Assembly: GCA_900380265.1 (NCBI GenBank) | Contig: LR025083.1 | Span: 1,240,001 to 1,304,000 of the forward strand | DNA length: 64,000 bases | Source: Serratia symbiotica | GTDB taxonomy: Bacteria > Pseudomonadota > Gammaproteobacteria > Enterobacterales > Enterobacteriaceae | Reading direction: 5' to 3' | Shown: positions 36,220-48,540 of the stretch, piece after piece | Position numbering within the stretch: position 1 is the first letter of the stretch | How the letters are laid out: every line of letters begins with the position of its first letter | Program-made: the position numbers and the translations under genes | Notes under the pieces: generated by a model | What the model saw: the letters and a program-made list of their open reading frames with translations, nothing else | The model's database searches: none | What the model was told of the DNA's origin: nothing

Positions 36220-39200
36220 AGTAAATAACTGCATTACCTATATGATATAACATTTTAATCTGAAGCACTATAGCCAAAATCAAATAACAATATTTATTGT
36301 CACAAAATATATAGATTTACTGGATTTAACATGTAGCGATAAAAAACAAACATGAGATAAATAATCATGCTTGCTTATTTAAGTAATAACTAGCGCTCTT
36401 ATTCCTTATGCTAAGTATCTATTAAAAGAAGAAATTTTACGGCGCAAACTATGAATGTTTTGGTAAACCAGCAGCTCTAGTAAACACTTTATTATGTAGT
36501 GTACTATACATACTATCTTAACAATTTACGAGTACCAGTTATAAAAATACATGACAGCATAAACATATGGAGTTAACCAGTTTTAATAAGCTGTATTAAT
36601 TCATAATTATTACTCCAAGTAAGGTTATACGCAAGACGATATTTAATGCGCATTACTTAGAATAAATTACATTTATTTTAATTTAAATTTAAAAGCATTA
36701 CTTAAATCACGTATTATTATAGCTCAAAAGACCTCAAAAACTATGCAGTCCTGTACTAAACACTTAACTGAATGCGTGTGTTTTACACAATGATTATTCT
36801 TACATATCAGAGCAAATAAAATTACACCACTCATTTAAGTGGAGTAACTATGTTATATTGCATATAACTTATTAATTTATTAATTAGCCTATAGTTTCCT
36901 AGATCAGTTAATTAAGCTGTTAGGTTTAACGCAAATAAACAAAGGTGATTTTTTAAATTTCTATATTGATAATGCATCCGCTCTTTCCTATGTTCAAAAC
37001 AAATATATTTGAATATTGAAATAGAAATCTTTTAAATCCCCTAATTGACTATTGATAGCTTAATATAACTTAGTTAGTTTCATTATTATTTAAGTGCCGT
37101 TTCTCATTAATTTATAGGGCTTTACCCTTGTCATTTTAAGGGTTTAGATATTTATTTTAATGCTACATTTAGGATATGAATGAGAAGTGTAATTTAAATA
37201 CAATAGGAAACTTTATAACATTTATTGCGCAATTGACCTCATATGGTATAATCATAGATGTGGCGCTTAATATATCATTAAAAATGAATTTGTATATAAG
37301 CAGCATTCCTGATGTGATAAATGAATAATTTTTATAAAACCACATATTACAATAGCCAAACCATACGAATATGTAAGCGATACGACTTCTGTTAGAAGTG
37401 CGATAACTGCATTACAAATCAAACATGGAAGAAATAATGCGAGCCCCTGTAAATAGCACTCCTTATTTGCTTTATCAATTCTATGGCTTTAGAACAATTG
37501 CAAGTAACCTCTCGGTTTAAACAGAGTTACTTGCATAAAATAAAGTTGTAACCCCAAGAAAGACATGGCAAAGTAGTAAGTAGATAACGTAAAATCGCAT
37601 GCAGAGAAAGGCTATCAGGAGTAAATACATCAGTATTTTGTTCCATAAACCTAATTGTTATTAATTATAATTTGCATTATAAACCACTATGATGGAGTAA
37701 AGAAATACAGTATTCCTTACTTAGTGCTTCACTTCTCTAATAACCAATCGAAGCGCAATTTCCTCTTTGGTTTGATCATTACGTGCCGTAAAAGGATTGC
37801 TTTCGATCAGAAAAGTAATCTTCGGAAGACATTCAAACTATCACTAAATATGCGAATAAACTTAACCCGAAATAAATATTATAAACCATAACAGCTTAGC
37901 TCTCCTCAACAGTAACAAATTATAATTAATCAACTTTATTGGAAATAGCTATTAACTGCTGGCCAATTATTTTCCCTTGGTTTATTTATAACCTCAATTC
38001 TGAGGCGGTTCTGATTGAGGTTGGTGTTCCCCTGACTAACTGCCGTAAATTACGGCACTAGAACAGCTTATCGGGCGCGTTAACAAAGCAGCTGTATATG
38101 CCTATAAATGAATTGGCATGTACTAGTAATACATTAAAATTAGCCACCAATAAGAATTGATTAAAATTAAGAAACCTTAATGTGAATTAAATAATTCATA
38201 TATTTTTAATATATTCACTACAGTAACAATCAAGAGGCTGTTTATCTACAAATAGAGACTCTAACTACTATTACTGATGAACTAGATAAATCACTTAAAA
38301 CTACGCTAATATTAATGCGTCATCCCATATTCTGATGAAGAATTTCGAATCTGGAAACCATTAATAATCAGGTAGAATACCCGTAACGTTTATTTATCTA
38401 ACACTCGGTTATAGTACAATAGAAAGGGTTAATGCAGCCTACCAAGTCCCAGTGGGAAACCTTCGAACTTTGATTCATAAAATCAGGCGTGCACAGCAAC
38501 GATGAATCGCCAGATGCTCTTCCTTTATGCTGGAGGTATTAAGACCCTTTACGTCAAAACTATATGCAAGGCACTGTACAATGCAGACATGCCAGCTCCT
38601 GATATCGCACACCACAGGTACGATTGATAAAGTATTAATATAATAACAGAGTCGATCTCTTCAGACACACATCCCATTCTTTATATTTAGTATATGATAC
38701 TAACATTCGTCATAACGGCAGCATGATTAATAAGACATGTTACTTGCTTGATGGATAACCACTAAATCAAAAATAACCTTATACATTTGTCGGACAGAAA
38801 ATAAAAAGATACATCTCTTTCTTAATGCGCTGATAGAGGTGTAAGTTAGAATTTCAGGATATCTTGATTGCCAGTCTAAAAGTGCTGCTCGACTTCTCAC
38901 GATAACAGGAATTTATCTTTGCTCGTCGAAAAATATCCAGCCCTACATCACACTACAGGCTGTTAACCTGCCTGTAGTGTCAAAGAAATAAAAAGACTAA
39001 ATAAGTAAGGAGAAACATTATAGAGATTTTACCCAAAAGCCGCGTAGAGGCGCCCAATATATGCATTTTTAAATTTGACTATCAATATCTAAAAATCAGA
39101 AACAGTGAGAACATAGCAGGAAAACCTTCATACGGTATTCAGCCTCTATCTAATATCTATAAAATAATCATTTTTACTCATTCCAGTGCATCGGCGAATA

Positions 39201-39390
39201 GAAATCCGATGCTTTCATTAAATAGAATCAGTATTCACGAAAGGCGAACAAACAAGGAAAGTTATTTACCCATCGAATCGATTATATTCCAAAAATAAAA
39301 GAAGTGTAAAAATTAAGATCTCTTCGAGAGGATTATTGTAAGTAACTTAACTACAAGTAGTTTAATACAGTATCTATTAAACTGAATAAG

Positions 39391-39412
39391 GCTGTTTAAA
39401 AAACAGCTTTTT
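39391..39412 (+). terminator. terminator-like stem-loop
   Basis: GCTGTTT (39391-39397) and AAACAGC (39401-39407) around AAA, followed by TTTTT to 39412. Classic shape, but the stem is short and no gene is recognised upstream. Confidence 0.35.
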
Positions 39413-41132
39413 ACACCAGTAATTTCCAGTTATTCTAGAAAGAATAACAACTCAGATTATGGTGATAATCTTACTTTTATCAACTCAACTTCGATAATAT
39501 GCATATTACTTCCGTAAATCTAGCCAGTATAGATTTCTTATAAATCCTATTCACAATACCAGTTAGCGTTTCTTATAAATTAACTACAGGCAGGGGAACT
39601 AAACCTATGTTAGTATACAAAGAGGATTTACAGCCCTTCATTTCCAAGATAGCATCTTAAATGCAGATTAGTTATTTGTGCACACCATCTCTAATCTGCG
39701 ATGGATAGCGATATTTGGTTGTTAAAATATAAATATTAAAACACAAATATTTTTTGATTTTTTATTCATTTGATAAATAAAGTTAATTTTATTTAGATAA
39801 TAACTATGGTTATCTATGCAGTTCGTGCTCAAAAATAATTAATATCGTATAACGCAACCGGATTTATAAAATTAACAAAGAGCTAAATAAGCCCTAACGC
39901 CTCTAACCCGCCATACCTAGCATCAATGTATACCTGGTAGGCACGTCATAGCGAATGAAAATCATCGTTATTTACCGCCACTTAAAAAAGGAAACCTAAA
40001 GTTTTGTCTCACAAGACTTTCAAAAATTCTAGTACTTATATTCTATTCATCTATCAACCTAGCGTTAGGAGACACTATTACCAGCTATTTGAATTCGTAA
40101 AAATGTAAGGAATTAGGGCAGGCAAATAAAATAATCTACTCTTCCATCGAGTTAGTCCGTCGCGGCCACTCCAATAGCCTGACGTACATATACCGGCTAA
40201 CTACAAGTTTTTCTACGCAAAATTGCGATTAAAAATCGGACACAGCCAGTATTATTTGTTTATGCCAGTCATTGATAATCCCTATTTTGTTATAGTAACA
40301 TTTAGATTATTTATATTAGTATAATGATAATAACAATTATCTTTAATCGGCTCGCCCGCTGCTAACCGAGACCCATCACCCTCTGACCTTGGTCGCTATT
40401 TTAACTCCTGCTACCAACTAAGAAGATTAAATTACTGCGCACACATGTCCAAGTCAGATGAACTGAATCATATTGAATCACTTTTATAAGAGTGTCACTG
40501 TGAGTGGCAGTGAGAGGCACATTTAATCCCTGCCGGCACCTAAAATAAAACACTGAGGACGTGGCTAGTGATCTACGACGTTTCTTTCCTTACAATATGA
40601 CTATAAAATTAGTTGTCGCTTCCAGGTATGACGGAAGCGCTATAGATGCAGTCCGCTCCGGAGTCCTTGAACCACGCTATCGATAACCAACTTCCCGACA
40701 TCATAAAGCCGAAGATTAGCGCAAACAAGCGCCAAAGTAACTAGCTGGTAATTCGCAAGCTGGACCCTAGCTATCCATCATGAGGTCAAAAGAATTGCAG
40801 ATCTGGCATGAATGGATTTGTTGTTAAAGCTAACCATTCCTATTCTATCTTGACTAACGTTAAATATCCAAACAAGCACATTGCCATTAGTAGTTTACAA
40901 GGAGCTGCGTAAGCGCCTAGGCGAAGGTATTGGCTTCCATTAAACTAACTATCTGATGGTTCTATAGCTTCAAATAAAATACAAATACATTTTATAATGG
41001 TATAGATCGGATTGATGCACACAGAGCTAGAGGCGAAGCGCGAATAGCCTAAAAAAAATAATCATCAGAAAGTAGACAAGTAGGCAGTACAGATTACAGT
41101 TTAACCTTATTGGCACAATTCAGCCGCAGATT

Positions 41133-42131
41133 TTATTTTTTTACATCGAGTGTGACACGCTGTTTCTTTATTTTATCTACATAATGTTGCACTAGCAGTG
41201 CACACACGATTAACTGCACTTGGTGGAAAATCATCAGCGGCAACACGATTATTCCCGCTGTAGCGGCTGGGAATAGCATACTTGCCATCGGGATGCCATT
41301 CGCCAAGCTCTTTTGGGAACCGCAAAGCACAATAGTGATCTCGTCAGCAGTATTAAACCCTAACCATCGCGCTGCGTAAGTGTTAATTATCACCAGCACC
41401 GCAAGTAGAAGCAGCGACGTTATGAAAATGCTCAACAATGACCCAACACCAATGTTATGCCAAAGATTGTCCTCTATTGCTGCACTGAAGGCGGTATATA
41501 CCAGAAGAATAATTGATGATGTGTCGGTAATATTAATTAGTTTGTGGTTGCGATCGACCCATTTTACGATTAGTAATCGTACACAATAACCAGCTAAAAA
41601 AGGTACTATTAATTCTAACATAACCGCATTGATAACTTGTAATACATCGCCATCACCGCCCTGGCCAGGCATTAGCGTCCTAACTAATAGCGGCGATAAA
41701 AATACGCCGAGAATGCTGGACGCCGCGGCACTGCAAATCGCTGCTGTTACATTGCCTCCCGCCGCCGAGATAAAAGCGATGGACGACTGCATTGTAGCTG
41801 GCAATGCGCACAGGTATAGAAAACCTAGGTAGACTGTCGGAGTTATCAAACCTGGCACTAACAGGTTCATCCCTAATCCTATCAGAGGGAATAAAGCAAA
41901 GGTGCTGATAAAAACCACAAGATGAAGCCTCCAGTGCTTCATGCTAGCACTAACCGTTGGGTGCGATAGCTTGGCCCCGCGCATAAAAAACAGCAGTGCA
42001 ATTGCGGCGGAAGTTAGATATGACAAAAATATTTTCCAGCCACCTGTACAAGGGAAAATCGATGCAGTGCTTACCACTAGAATTAATACTAGCACAAATT
42101 GATTAATATGCAGACGTTTCAGCCAAGGCAT
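41133..42131 (-). CDS. yfeH: bile acid:Na+ symporter-family (BASS) inner-membrane protein YfeH
   Basis: The 332-residue, strongly hydrophobic product matches E. coli YfeH (332 aa) from the first helix onward. Shared blocks include TSAAIALLFFMRGAKLS, GFLYLCALPATMQSSIAFIS, AGGNVTAAICSAAASSILG and ADEITIVLCGSQKSLANGIP. About nine or ten transmembrane segments are visible. The substrate of YfeH is not established; relatives move organic anions with sodium. ATG at 42131 has AAGGAA upstream. In E. coli yfeH lies near gltX and ligA, whereas here the rsx relic operon is next to it on the opposite strand, so a rearrangement junction is close. The only intact gene between tRNA-Ser and nth. Confidence 0.93.
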   Translation of the reverse strand: MPWLKRLHINQFVLVLILVVSTASIFPCTGGWKIFLSYLTSAAIALLFFMRGAKLSHPTVSASMKHWRLHLVVFISTFALFPLIGLGMNLLVPGLITPTVYLGFLYLCALPATMQSSIAFISAAGGNVTAAICSAAASSILGVFLSPLLVRTLMPGQGGDGDVLQVINAVMLELIVPFLAGYCVRLLIVKWVDRNHKLINITDTSSIILLVYTAFSAAIEDNLWHNIGVGSLLSIFITSLLLLAVLVIINTYAARWLGFNTADEITIVLCGSQKSLANGIPMASMLFPAATAGIIVLPLMIFHQVQLIVCALLVQHYVDKIKKQRVTLDVKK

Positions 42132-42494
42132 AAAGCGGATTTCCTTGTAATTCCTTTGTATTACAGGTCGCCGTAATCGGCTATTCTGGTTGAAGAGCCT
42201 TGCCCTTAGCTACTATCACTGTAAGGTAATATCATAGGTATTCGAACCTATCCCTTAGGCACTTAGCGGAGGGGACATTTGTAATTCAGAGTTAACGAAG
42301 CAGTTAAAATCATAGGGGTATTTTCTCGTCAATAGCATTAAGTAAAGTTACTTTATAGAATCTGTTAATTTACTTGAGGAAAGCGATCTAACGTTTATAA
42401 CGTATATTATAGATATAATAAACTTAAAACACCTGTCTTCTATAAGAAGTTCTAATTACAAGAGGATTCAGGAACATGTCCTTTTGTTTTGGGT
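42132..42494. other. intergenic region between yfeH and the rsxA relic
   Basis: About 360 bases holding the divergent upstream regions of yfeH and of the dead rsx operon. No relic or promoter that I can defend. Confidence 0.5.
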
Positions 42495-43070
42495 TTCATT
42501 AAAACAGAATACAGGCTCCTAGTACTTGTTGGCACCGTACTGGTGAGAAACTTTTCTTGCTGGCACTTTATGTCACTACCCTTTCTTGACGTATCAAAGT
42601 CTCTGGTTAGCTTATCAGAAACGGGGTAGCATGAACATTCAGTATGAAAATACTGCCATTTGTCATCGCTTACCTGAATTCAGATTTCATCTTATTCTAC
42701 GCTTATGTAGTCTGCTTGAATAGACTGGTGTTCAGCCTAATGATTGCCATATTGCTCTCATCAGAAAGACTGTGAGTGCATAACCCAGTCTAGCACTGTA
42801 TCACTTTCTGGAAATTTTCTGCCGCCAGACACCAAAATATTTGATAGAAGCGCAGCAATACTCAGCTGCACCTTGCGTCACAACTTCCTATGACCTTCAC
42901 TGTATATCTTCAGTTTCTATCGCTGGATTGCGCTGATGATGGTGCTGTTGCCTACTATCGAAGAGCACCTAACTCTTGCGCATATCCAGTACTATTTTAT
43001 GGTTCCACAATCGCAATACTCACCTTCCTTCCAGTGAATAGAGCTGCCTAAATTAGCTTTAACAGACTAC
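42495..43070 (+). pseudogene. rsxA: electron transport complex subunit RsxA relic
   Basis: RsxA/RnfA is an inner-membrane subunit of the Rsx/Rnf electron transport complex. At 42510-42620 the frame reads YRLLVLVGTVLVRNFS, then FMSLPFLDVSKSLVSLSETG and a stop. E. coli RsxA has YLLLFVGTVLVNNF and FLGLCPFMGVSKKLETAMG at the same spacing, apart from one lost residue. Beyond this the frame is broken. The available length before the rsxB relic equals that of a live rsxA. Confidence 0.75.
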
Positions 43071-43640
43071 TAAAAGCCTAATAGGCGAATTGTTTATTCT
43101 ATTACTGTTATTTTTGTTGAATCTGGTTGATGCTCGGGATAGCTCTAGAGGCGCCGCATGGCACCTTGAAGTTCTCCCATTGCAGAACTGGTCGATGGTA
43201 TTCGAACGCAAATTAATGCGGCCAGTACTGCTTCTCTAGTTCCACCTTTTATATATAGGGACTATAAGCCTGTCAATAATCACGAAGTGAGTACCTGGCA
43301 GCGAGCCAATGATGCTAAAACTGGTTGAATGGCTTGACGTAGATCCACAAGTATGAAGCAGCGAAACTTCCATTTAATAGGTGTGATAAGTCGACTATAT
43401 CGATCAAATTCATTCTATCTGATCTAATAAAATGCATTGAAGTTTACCAGTCGATTCTTTCATGAAATACAAGCTAACCGCGCCTTACACACGGCTATTG
43501 CAAACCTCTTGTACAGATTACGATCTGCGCATCTCCCTGGCCTTGGTCACTGTATCACAATGAAACCGGCCACTTCCAATCCGTTCACTAGAAGTGAGAT
43601 ATACAAAGTATCCCGTCCCTGCTCCTCCATATGGGAGCAC
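43071..43640 (+). pseudogene. rsxB: electron transport complex subunit RsxB relic
   Basis: RsxB is the iron-sulfur subunit. At 43306-43353 the frame reads PMMLKLVEWLDVDPQV then stop, matching EAVMLKIAELLNVEPQP in E. coli RsxB near residue 84. Just before it, ISLSIITK-stop-VPGSE corresponds to ISCNGEKINRCAPGGE. The iron-sulfur cysteine clusters are not legible. Distance from the predicted start fits an intact length. Confidence 0.65.
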
Positions 43641-45490
43641 AGATCGATTTAATCTTTTCGAGACTTTCCAAAAGCGGACCTGAGGTGCTACGATGGAGTA
43701 GAATTCAGGGAATAAAGGCGCAAACTTTCTGCGTCTTAACACGACTCACCCGCATCAACGATTTTTTAATTCATTCATACCGGAATTTATAGCCTGAGAA
43801 CGATCTGTGCATAACACTCAGCGATCGGGAACTAGAGAAAGACAACACTTAGCTGCCAATACGGGCTGTGTGAAGCCGCCAATGCGCTATCCCATCAGAT
43901 TCAACTCTATTAAATGGTATATTTTAGATATAATATTGTGGCTAACAAAGCTGTCTGCCCTCATTAGTGCTGAGGGCAAGGAGAACTGGAGTCAACGCAA
44001 ACCCGTTTTTGTTGACCACTCTCTATCGGTGATAGAGAGCATGTGGCATATTTATTCGTCTGGTGTTTCTTGGTATGAATTTGCTCGCTTCCCTACGACA
44101 GGAAAATTGGGAGCGGCGACTATAGTACTGAGCTATTCATCTTTAAGACCAGCAAGCAGGCAACTATATATAACTTTCAACCATTGTATAATACAAGAGT
44201 ATATTACATTAACCATTGGAGGTGCGTAAATCCTACGCAATGCTCTAAAATAGAAAGTGCCTTAATTGGCAACCAATAAAACCCAGAGGTAATTGAGGTA
44301 ATAAAACATCACTAAATAACCAACGTGCATTGCAGTGTTAGAGATTCCGGCGCACTAGTATCCCAAACAGCAACGCAAATCATTAAAACCTCACCACTAA
44401 AGAAGTAGTACACAGCAACCAACATTCACCTGGAATGGGTATATTAATGAATAATGCTAGTACTACCTTTGCTAGGATATATGCGAAAGTTAATTCTGAA
44501 CTGTTAATTAAAACCTTTCACTTTGCCTAGCAACTCACTGACTAAAGCATAACACCTGTAGGTATATACAGATCTGGTGCCACAAGATCTATCAAACTCT
44601 TCCGGGTGCCCACGCAAGCTCCTTCTAATAGTAGCGATAGGCAATTGCTGGCTCTTATTCTTCCAGGCTTTCAAGCACCTTTTATTAAAATTAGCAATTA
44701 CATTATTAGTTCATCGTTACATGAACTGTTACTGCAAGTTCCTGAACAGGTTTGCATACGTTGTTAGCAGTATATGCATATCGGCGGTGCGTCTATTACC
44801 GCACCCACTTAACTTCGCTCATTGTAGATAGGAAATTGGCAACATGCGCAACTGGAATTTCGACTACATAGTAGGTATACTATCATTTATTCATACATCT
44901 TAGTAATATTCTGCCTGTGAACTAAAACTACCGACAAAACAAGACAAAGCCGAGATTAAGGCCTTAATAAGGCGACTGCGCATATCTCCGAAGCTAAAGC
45001 ACGTTACGAATCCAACAAACCGCATTTAAAATATGCGAAGCGCGTATCTATACATTCACACTAGGAATCGACTATCAAGCTAATTAATGAAAATTATAAT
45101 ACAGTGCAAGAAGCACTTACACTGTGCGCAATACAATGCTAAGACAACAGGCAAGATGGTTAACTGGCATCACTCAGGTCCCAACCAGTTCACTATTACA
45201 AATGAAGCATTCAAAAAACACAGATCACTTTCTGCAACAATCAAGTGGCCTGTAGGCAATCGAAGAGCCATGCAAGGTAGAGGAAGCAGTATCCATTACC
45301 TAATCTAAAGCAATAACCCAGTAGAGGCAACTATTCTTTCTGAAGTCAATAACGAATCAGCCATTTAAAGACATTGCTCTGGCAATGCTTCAGGTAAAAT
45401 TCTAGCGATCAATTTATTACAGCTGCCTATCAGTGCGATGGTACTAGCACAACTTTATAAAACTCGTCGTGCCTATATACAATTAAGGCG
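43641..45490 (+). pseudogene. rsxC: electron transport complex subunit RsxC relic
   Basis: RsxC is the large NADH/FMN-binding peripheral subunit. An unusually long surviving frame, 43807-44229 (140 codons), contains SALISAEGKENW for SVIIDADGEDCW, FPTTGKLGA for FPTGVKLQG, and LYITFNHCIIQEY for PYITADDRLMQDC. Further on, at 44950-45060, QDKAEIKAL and ISEAKARYESNKPHLKYAKR match the QEKAEI and AAEAKARFEARQARLEREK region. Both islands fall where an intact gene starting near 43635 would place them. The cysteine clusters are lost. Confidence 0.8.
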
Positions 45491-46570
45491 GCATCATCTA
45501 GAACTACCACAGGAATATACATTCCTAGTTATGCTGTATTTATCACTTGGAAACACCAGCCAACATCATACTATAACTGGTATTGGCTTATGTCTTGGTA
45601 TCGCATGAAGGTCCGCTTCTTTGGTTAGCTCACATTCATTCAAGCTTTGGTGATGATGATCATCATGCCCTGCCGGAAGCAGGGAATTCTAGCGATCTAA
45701 AACCTACTGCTAATCAGTCGATTAGCACCTAAATTTACGTGACTACGCCGACTACTCGGCGTCCGCTTTTCCCCTGTTAGTCCCTTACTGCATAAACGTA
45801 ATCGGGCACGGTCCACAGTGCCGATTACCAAAACGATAGCTCTTACCTAAAATTATACGGAGCATAGGGAGAACCCATTACACTTAACAATGTTCCGCTA
45901 TGTTCTACCACTGCTCTTATGTGAGGAATAACAGTGCAGTTAGATAGCACGTATGACCTACGCGATACTCAGCCAAATCTTTCAAGATACTGGCAAATCA
46001 TTTCAGTACTATGGTCTCAGTTGACTAACCTCTCTCTGCTGTAAAGAGAGAGTGTATTGGCTGCAGGCGCACGATCTACTGCAGGCGCTCAAACTTAATT
46101 GCTCCAGCGCATAAAGCGTTGGAGCCTTTATGACCGCCTTGCTTACTTTTGTTGACAAGGCGTGTAGAAACAATGAGTCTGACTTTGGTTGCTAATAAGT
46201 GAGCTATGGTTGCTCGCCGATCAGCTGATCTGACAGCAGATCTCCGTCAGAACATTAGCTACGTTTGTTATCTTATTTTGGCAGATTGAACATATAATGT
46301 GACCCAACCCCGGCATCGAGGTTGCTTTATCTATTTTCGTCGCCAGAACGATTAGCACATGCTATTATCACAGATCTGCTCCGCACCTCAACTATTATAC
46401 TACGAGATTGCCTTATGTACGACAGCCTAATTAATTTGCTACTATAGCGCATCCTAGCTTATAGCGACTACCCGAAACCTCCATACTTTCCGTGCTTGTT
46501 GGCCAATATTACCGTACCCCTCATGAAGCGGTGCCAAAAGACACGCACTGGCAAGCATCGCCAAGGTTGA
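45491..46570 (+). pseudogene. rsxD: probable RsxD relic
   Basis: Assigned mainly by position: the gap between the rsxC and rsxG relics is just the length of rsxD (about 1.06 kb). The only hint of sequence is HLETPANIIL-stop-LVLAYVLV near 45550-45605, which can be laid over THNQRQTSRIMLLVLLAAVPG at the RsxD N-terminus. No other part is readable. Confidence 0.4.
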
Positions 46571-47172
46571 ACCTACTAGAATAAGTAGATAAATAGCATT
46601 ATGCTAGCAGTGTCCGCTATTATCAGCACACATTTTATGGCTAACTAATAGTCTAACGGGGGAAAATCGAATATCAGGCTGTCAAAAGTCAAACACATTA
46701 CTCGATCCCTTGCGCTGACCAAGAATTATAAAAAATAATGTTTAAATCGCTTATTTCGTAGTCAGGAATCAAACCTCTGAGTAACAACAACTACATAATC
46801 TGCACCTGGCGCGCAAAATAGTCAGTCTAACGATGTGGCAATGGGAATTACTCTGAACAGGCGCACTCATAATGCCATTTAATCCCGTTAGTTACTTCTA
46901 AACTCATCGGCAGGGTGCTGGGCGGCCGGATGATTAAGCATCCATTAAAAACTAGGCTTAGACGACAAAATTAAACTGTACGTATAAAATGGGATCGCAT
47001 TCTTGCGAAACAAGAAGATCAAACACTAAGGCGATAAATGATTAGGTGTAAAGAAAGGTAGCGGTATCTGTCGATCAAACCACCGGTAGCTATCACCACG
47101 TATCACAGTGGATATCGTGTTGAAAACATCAGTTCTATATGGCATCTCCCACAATAAACCAAGTGATTTATA
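46571..47172 (+). pseudogene. rsxG: electron transport complex subunit RsxG relic
   Basis: RsxG carries covalently bound FMN. Near 46945-46985 the frame reads KLGLDDKIKLYV for TPGLGDKIELRL. Near 47050-47105 VKKGSG shifts to DQTTGSYHHVSQWI, corresponding to [22 protein letters not shown], including the FMN-attachment motif (S/T-GAT) in altered form. Near 47133-47160 QFYMASPT corresponds to the final AGLYAQTLPA. Several frameshifts separate these pieces. Confidence 0.82.
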
Positions 47173-47877
47173 AGCATATAGAGAAACCTAGTGATAAACC
47201 GATCTGGTCGCCCAGAAAGTGTGCGAATAACTCAGAGCAGTTAAAAACACTAAGATTAAACCCATACTGAACAATAAAACCCGCGTGCATTTAAACCTTT
47301 GAGGTGGCCTTGACTACCACTTTAGAGTTAGCGGTTAGTAACGCCTCGATTTCTGCACTCCACTGATGTGTCTTACGTAAAGTACAGATTTTCAATTTCT
47401 CTGATTACCAGAGAATTGGCGGTCAGTATCGTTCAAATACTGATTAATATTGACACCTTTCTTTTGCTAATCTTTGGGAATGTTCTAATTTTTTGAATAT
47501 TTATTCCGGTTATTAGTGCCAACTGTATCATTGTTAACCGCCCTGAATCAGCAACGGCTAAGCCACCTATTAACCTATCGCCGCTAGCCGATATCGAGAC
47601 TGTTTTCGGCACGATTATCATAATAATGACGCCAATCGACATGAGCAAGCCCCTAATAAGGAAACATCATGTTTGATAGTGCCGCGATATACCATTACAC
47701 AGTTGAGCTCAATCGATGCACATCGCGGTGGTTTGTTTCGATAGCCCGTTTCTACGCACAATTCTCACACAAGGGTCTTTACCTGTCCTAAGTTCTGCTT
47801 GGAACTGAAATGCATAATAGATGAGAGGATGAAGATGTGTAAGGCTCAAAAATGTATTCCAACCGCACTTTCAGTAG
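47173..47877 (+). pseudogene. rsxE: electron transport complex subunit RsxE relic
   Basis: The best-preserved member of the dead operon. Near 47305-47360 it reads ALTTTLELAVSNASISAL (E. coli LATTLVLTLTNLTISTL). At 47500-47640 it reads FIPVISANCIIVNRPESATA and then ADIETVFGTIII, for [20 protein letters not shown] and so on. Near 47668-47690 GNIMFDSAA matches GNGTLFDGAD. Near 47820 DERMKM matches the C-terminal IDERMKKR. The relic ends at a stop about 20 bases before nth, the E. coli order. Confidence 0.88.
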
Positions 47878-47898
47878 CAAATACGCAGAGGCAATCCT

Positions 47899-48540
47899 AT
47901 AAATAAGCTCAAGCGACTAGAAATCCTTACCCGTCTGCGTAGCAACAACCCAAACCCGACCACTGAGCTGGTGTATACTACGCCATTTGAGTTACTGATT
48001 GCTGTTCTACTTTCTGCACAAGCCACTGATATTAGTGTCAATAAGGCGACGTCTAAGCTCTATCAAGTCGCTAATACACCGGACACCCTACTGGCCTTGG
48101 GTGTTGATGGCCTCAAATGCTATATAAAGACCATTGGTCTATTTAACACCAAGGCTGAAAATGTGATTAAAACCTGCCAGAAATTGCTAGAACTGCACGG
48201 CGGTAAACTTCCTAAAGACCGCGCCATGTTAGAGGGACTACCAGGCGTGGGCCGTAAAACTGCCAGTGTAATTCTGAACACCGCCTTTGGCCTGCCAACT
48301 ATTGGTGTAGATACTCATATCTTCCGGGTCTGCAACCGTACGCATTTTGCACCAGGGAAAACCGTCGACCTAGTCGAGAAAAAATTGCTGAAGGTGGTGC
48401 CTGCAGAGTTTAAAGTTAATTGTCACCACTGGCTGATCCTACATGGGCGCTATACTTGCGTTGCAAGAAAGCCTCGCTGCAGTGCTTGCATTATCGAAGA
48501 CTTGTGCGAGTTTAAAGCAAAGATTTACCACAACGCTTAA
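47899..48540 (+). CDS. nth: endonuclease III, ancestral start codon mutated to ATA
   Basis: Bifunctional DNA glycosylase/AP lyase of base excision repair for oxidised pyrimidines. The open frame aligns with E. coli Nth (211 aa) from its very first residues: INKLKRLEILTRLRSNNPNP against MNKAKRLEILTRLRENNPHP. The helix-hairpin-helix LPGVGRKTA with catalytic Lys, the catalytic Asp in GVDTHIFR, and the 4Fe-4S cluster C-x6-C-x2-C-x5-C near the end are all intact. The original ATG at 47899 is now ATA, yet AGAGG (47887-47891) remains correctly spaced. The first ordinary start is GTG at 47971, which would remove 24 residues and has no good ribosome-binding site. The protein otherwise looks under selection, so I annotate the full frame; the true start is uncertain. 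Upstream lies the rsxE relic. Confidence 0.88.
   Translation: MNKLKRLEILTRLRSNNPNPTTELVYTTPFELLIAVLLSAQATDISVNKATSKLYQVANTPDTLLALGVDGLKCYIKTIGLFNTKAENVIKTCQKLLELHGGKLPKDRAMLEGLPGVGRKTASVILNTAFGLPTIGVDTHIFRVCNRTHFAPGKTVDLVEKKLLKVVPAEFKVNCHHWLILHGRYTCVARKPRCSACIIEDLCEFKAKIYHNA

Larger units (their letters stand above)
34621..41132. other. 6.5 kb gene desert
   Basis: No recognised gene before yfeH. 36100-38300 and 39600-40350 are very AT-rich. Any continuation of the exoprotein beyond 34620 is unreadable. Short open frames (89 codons minus at 35176-35445, 65 plus at 35922-36119, 78 plus at 37655-37891) show no family resemblance. A perfect hairpin (36183-36219) and a terminator-like stem (39391-39412) are listed separately. 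E. coli yfeR would be expected near yfeH but was not seen. Confidence 0.55.

Noticed and set aside
43807-44229. 140-codon open frame that could be called a hypothetical protein
   Set aside because: Its translation follows RsxC from the SVIIDADGEDCW region onward, with frameshifts at both ends; it is a piece of the rsxC relic.
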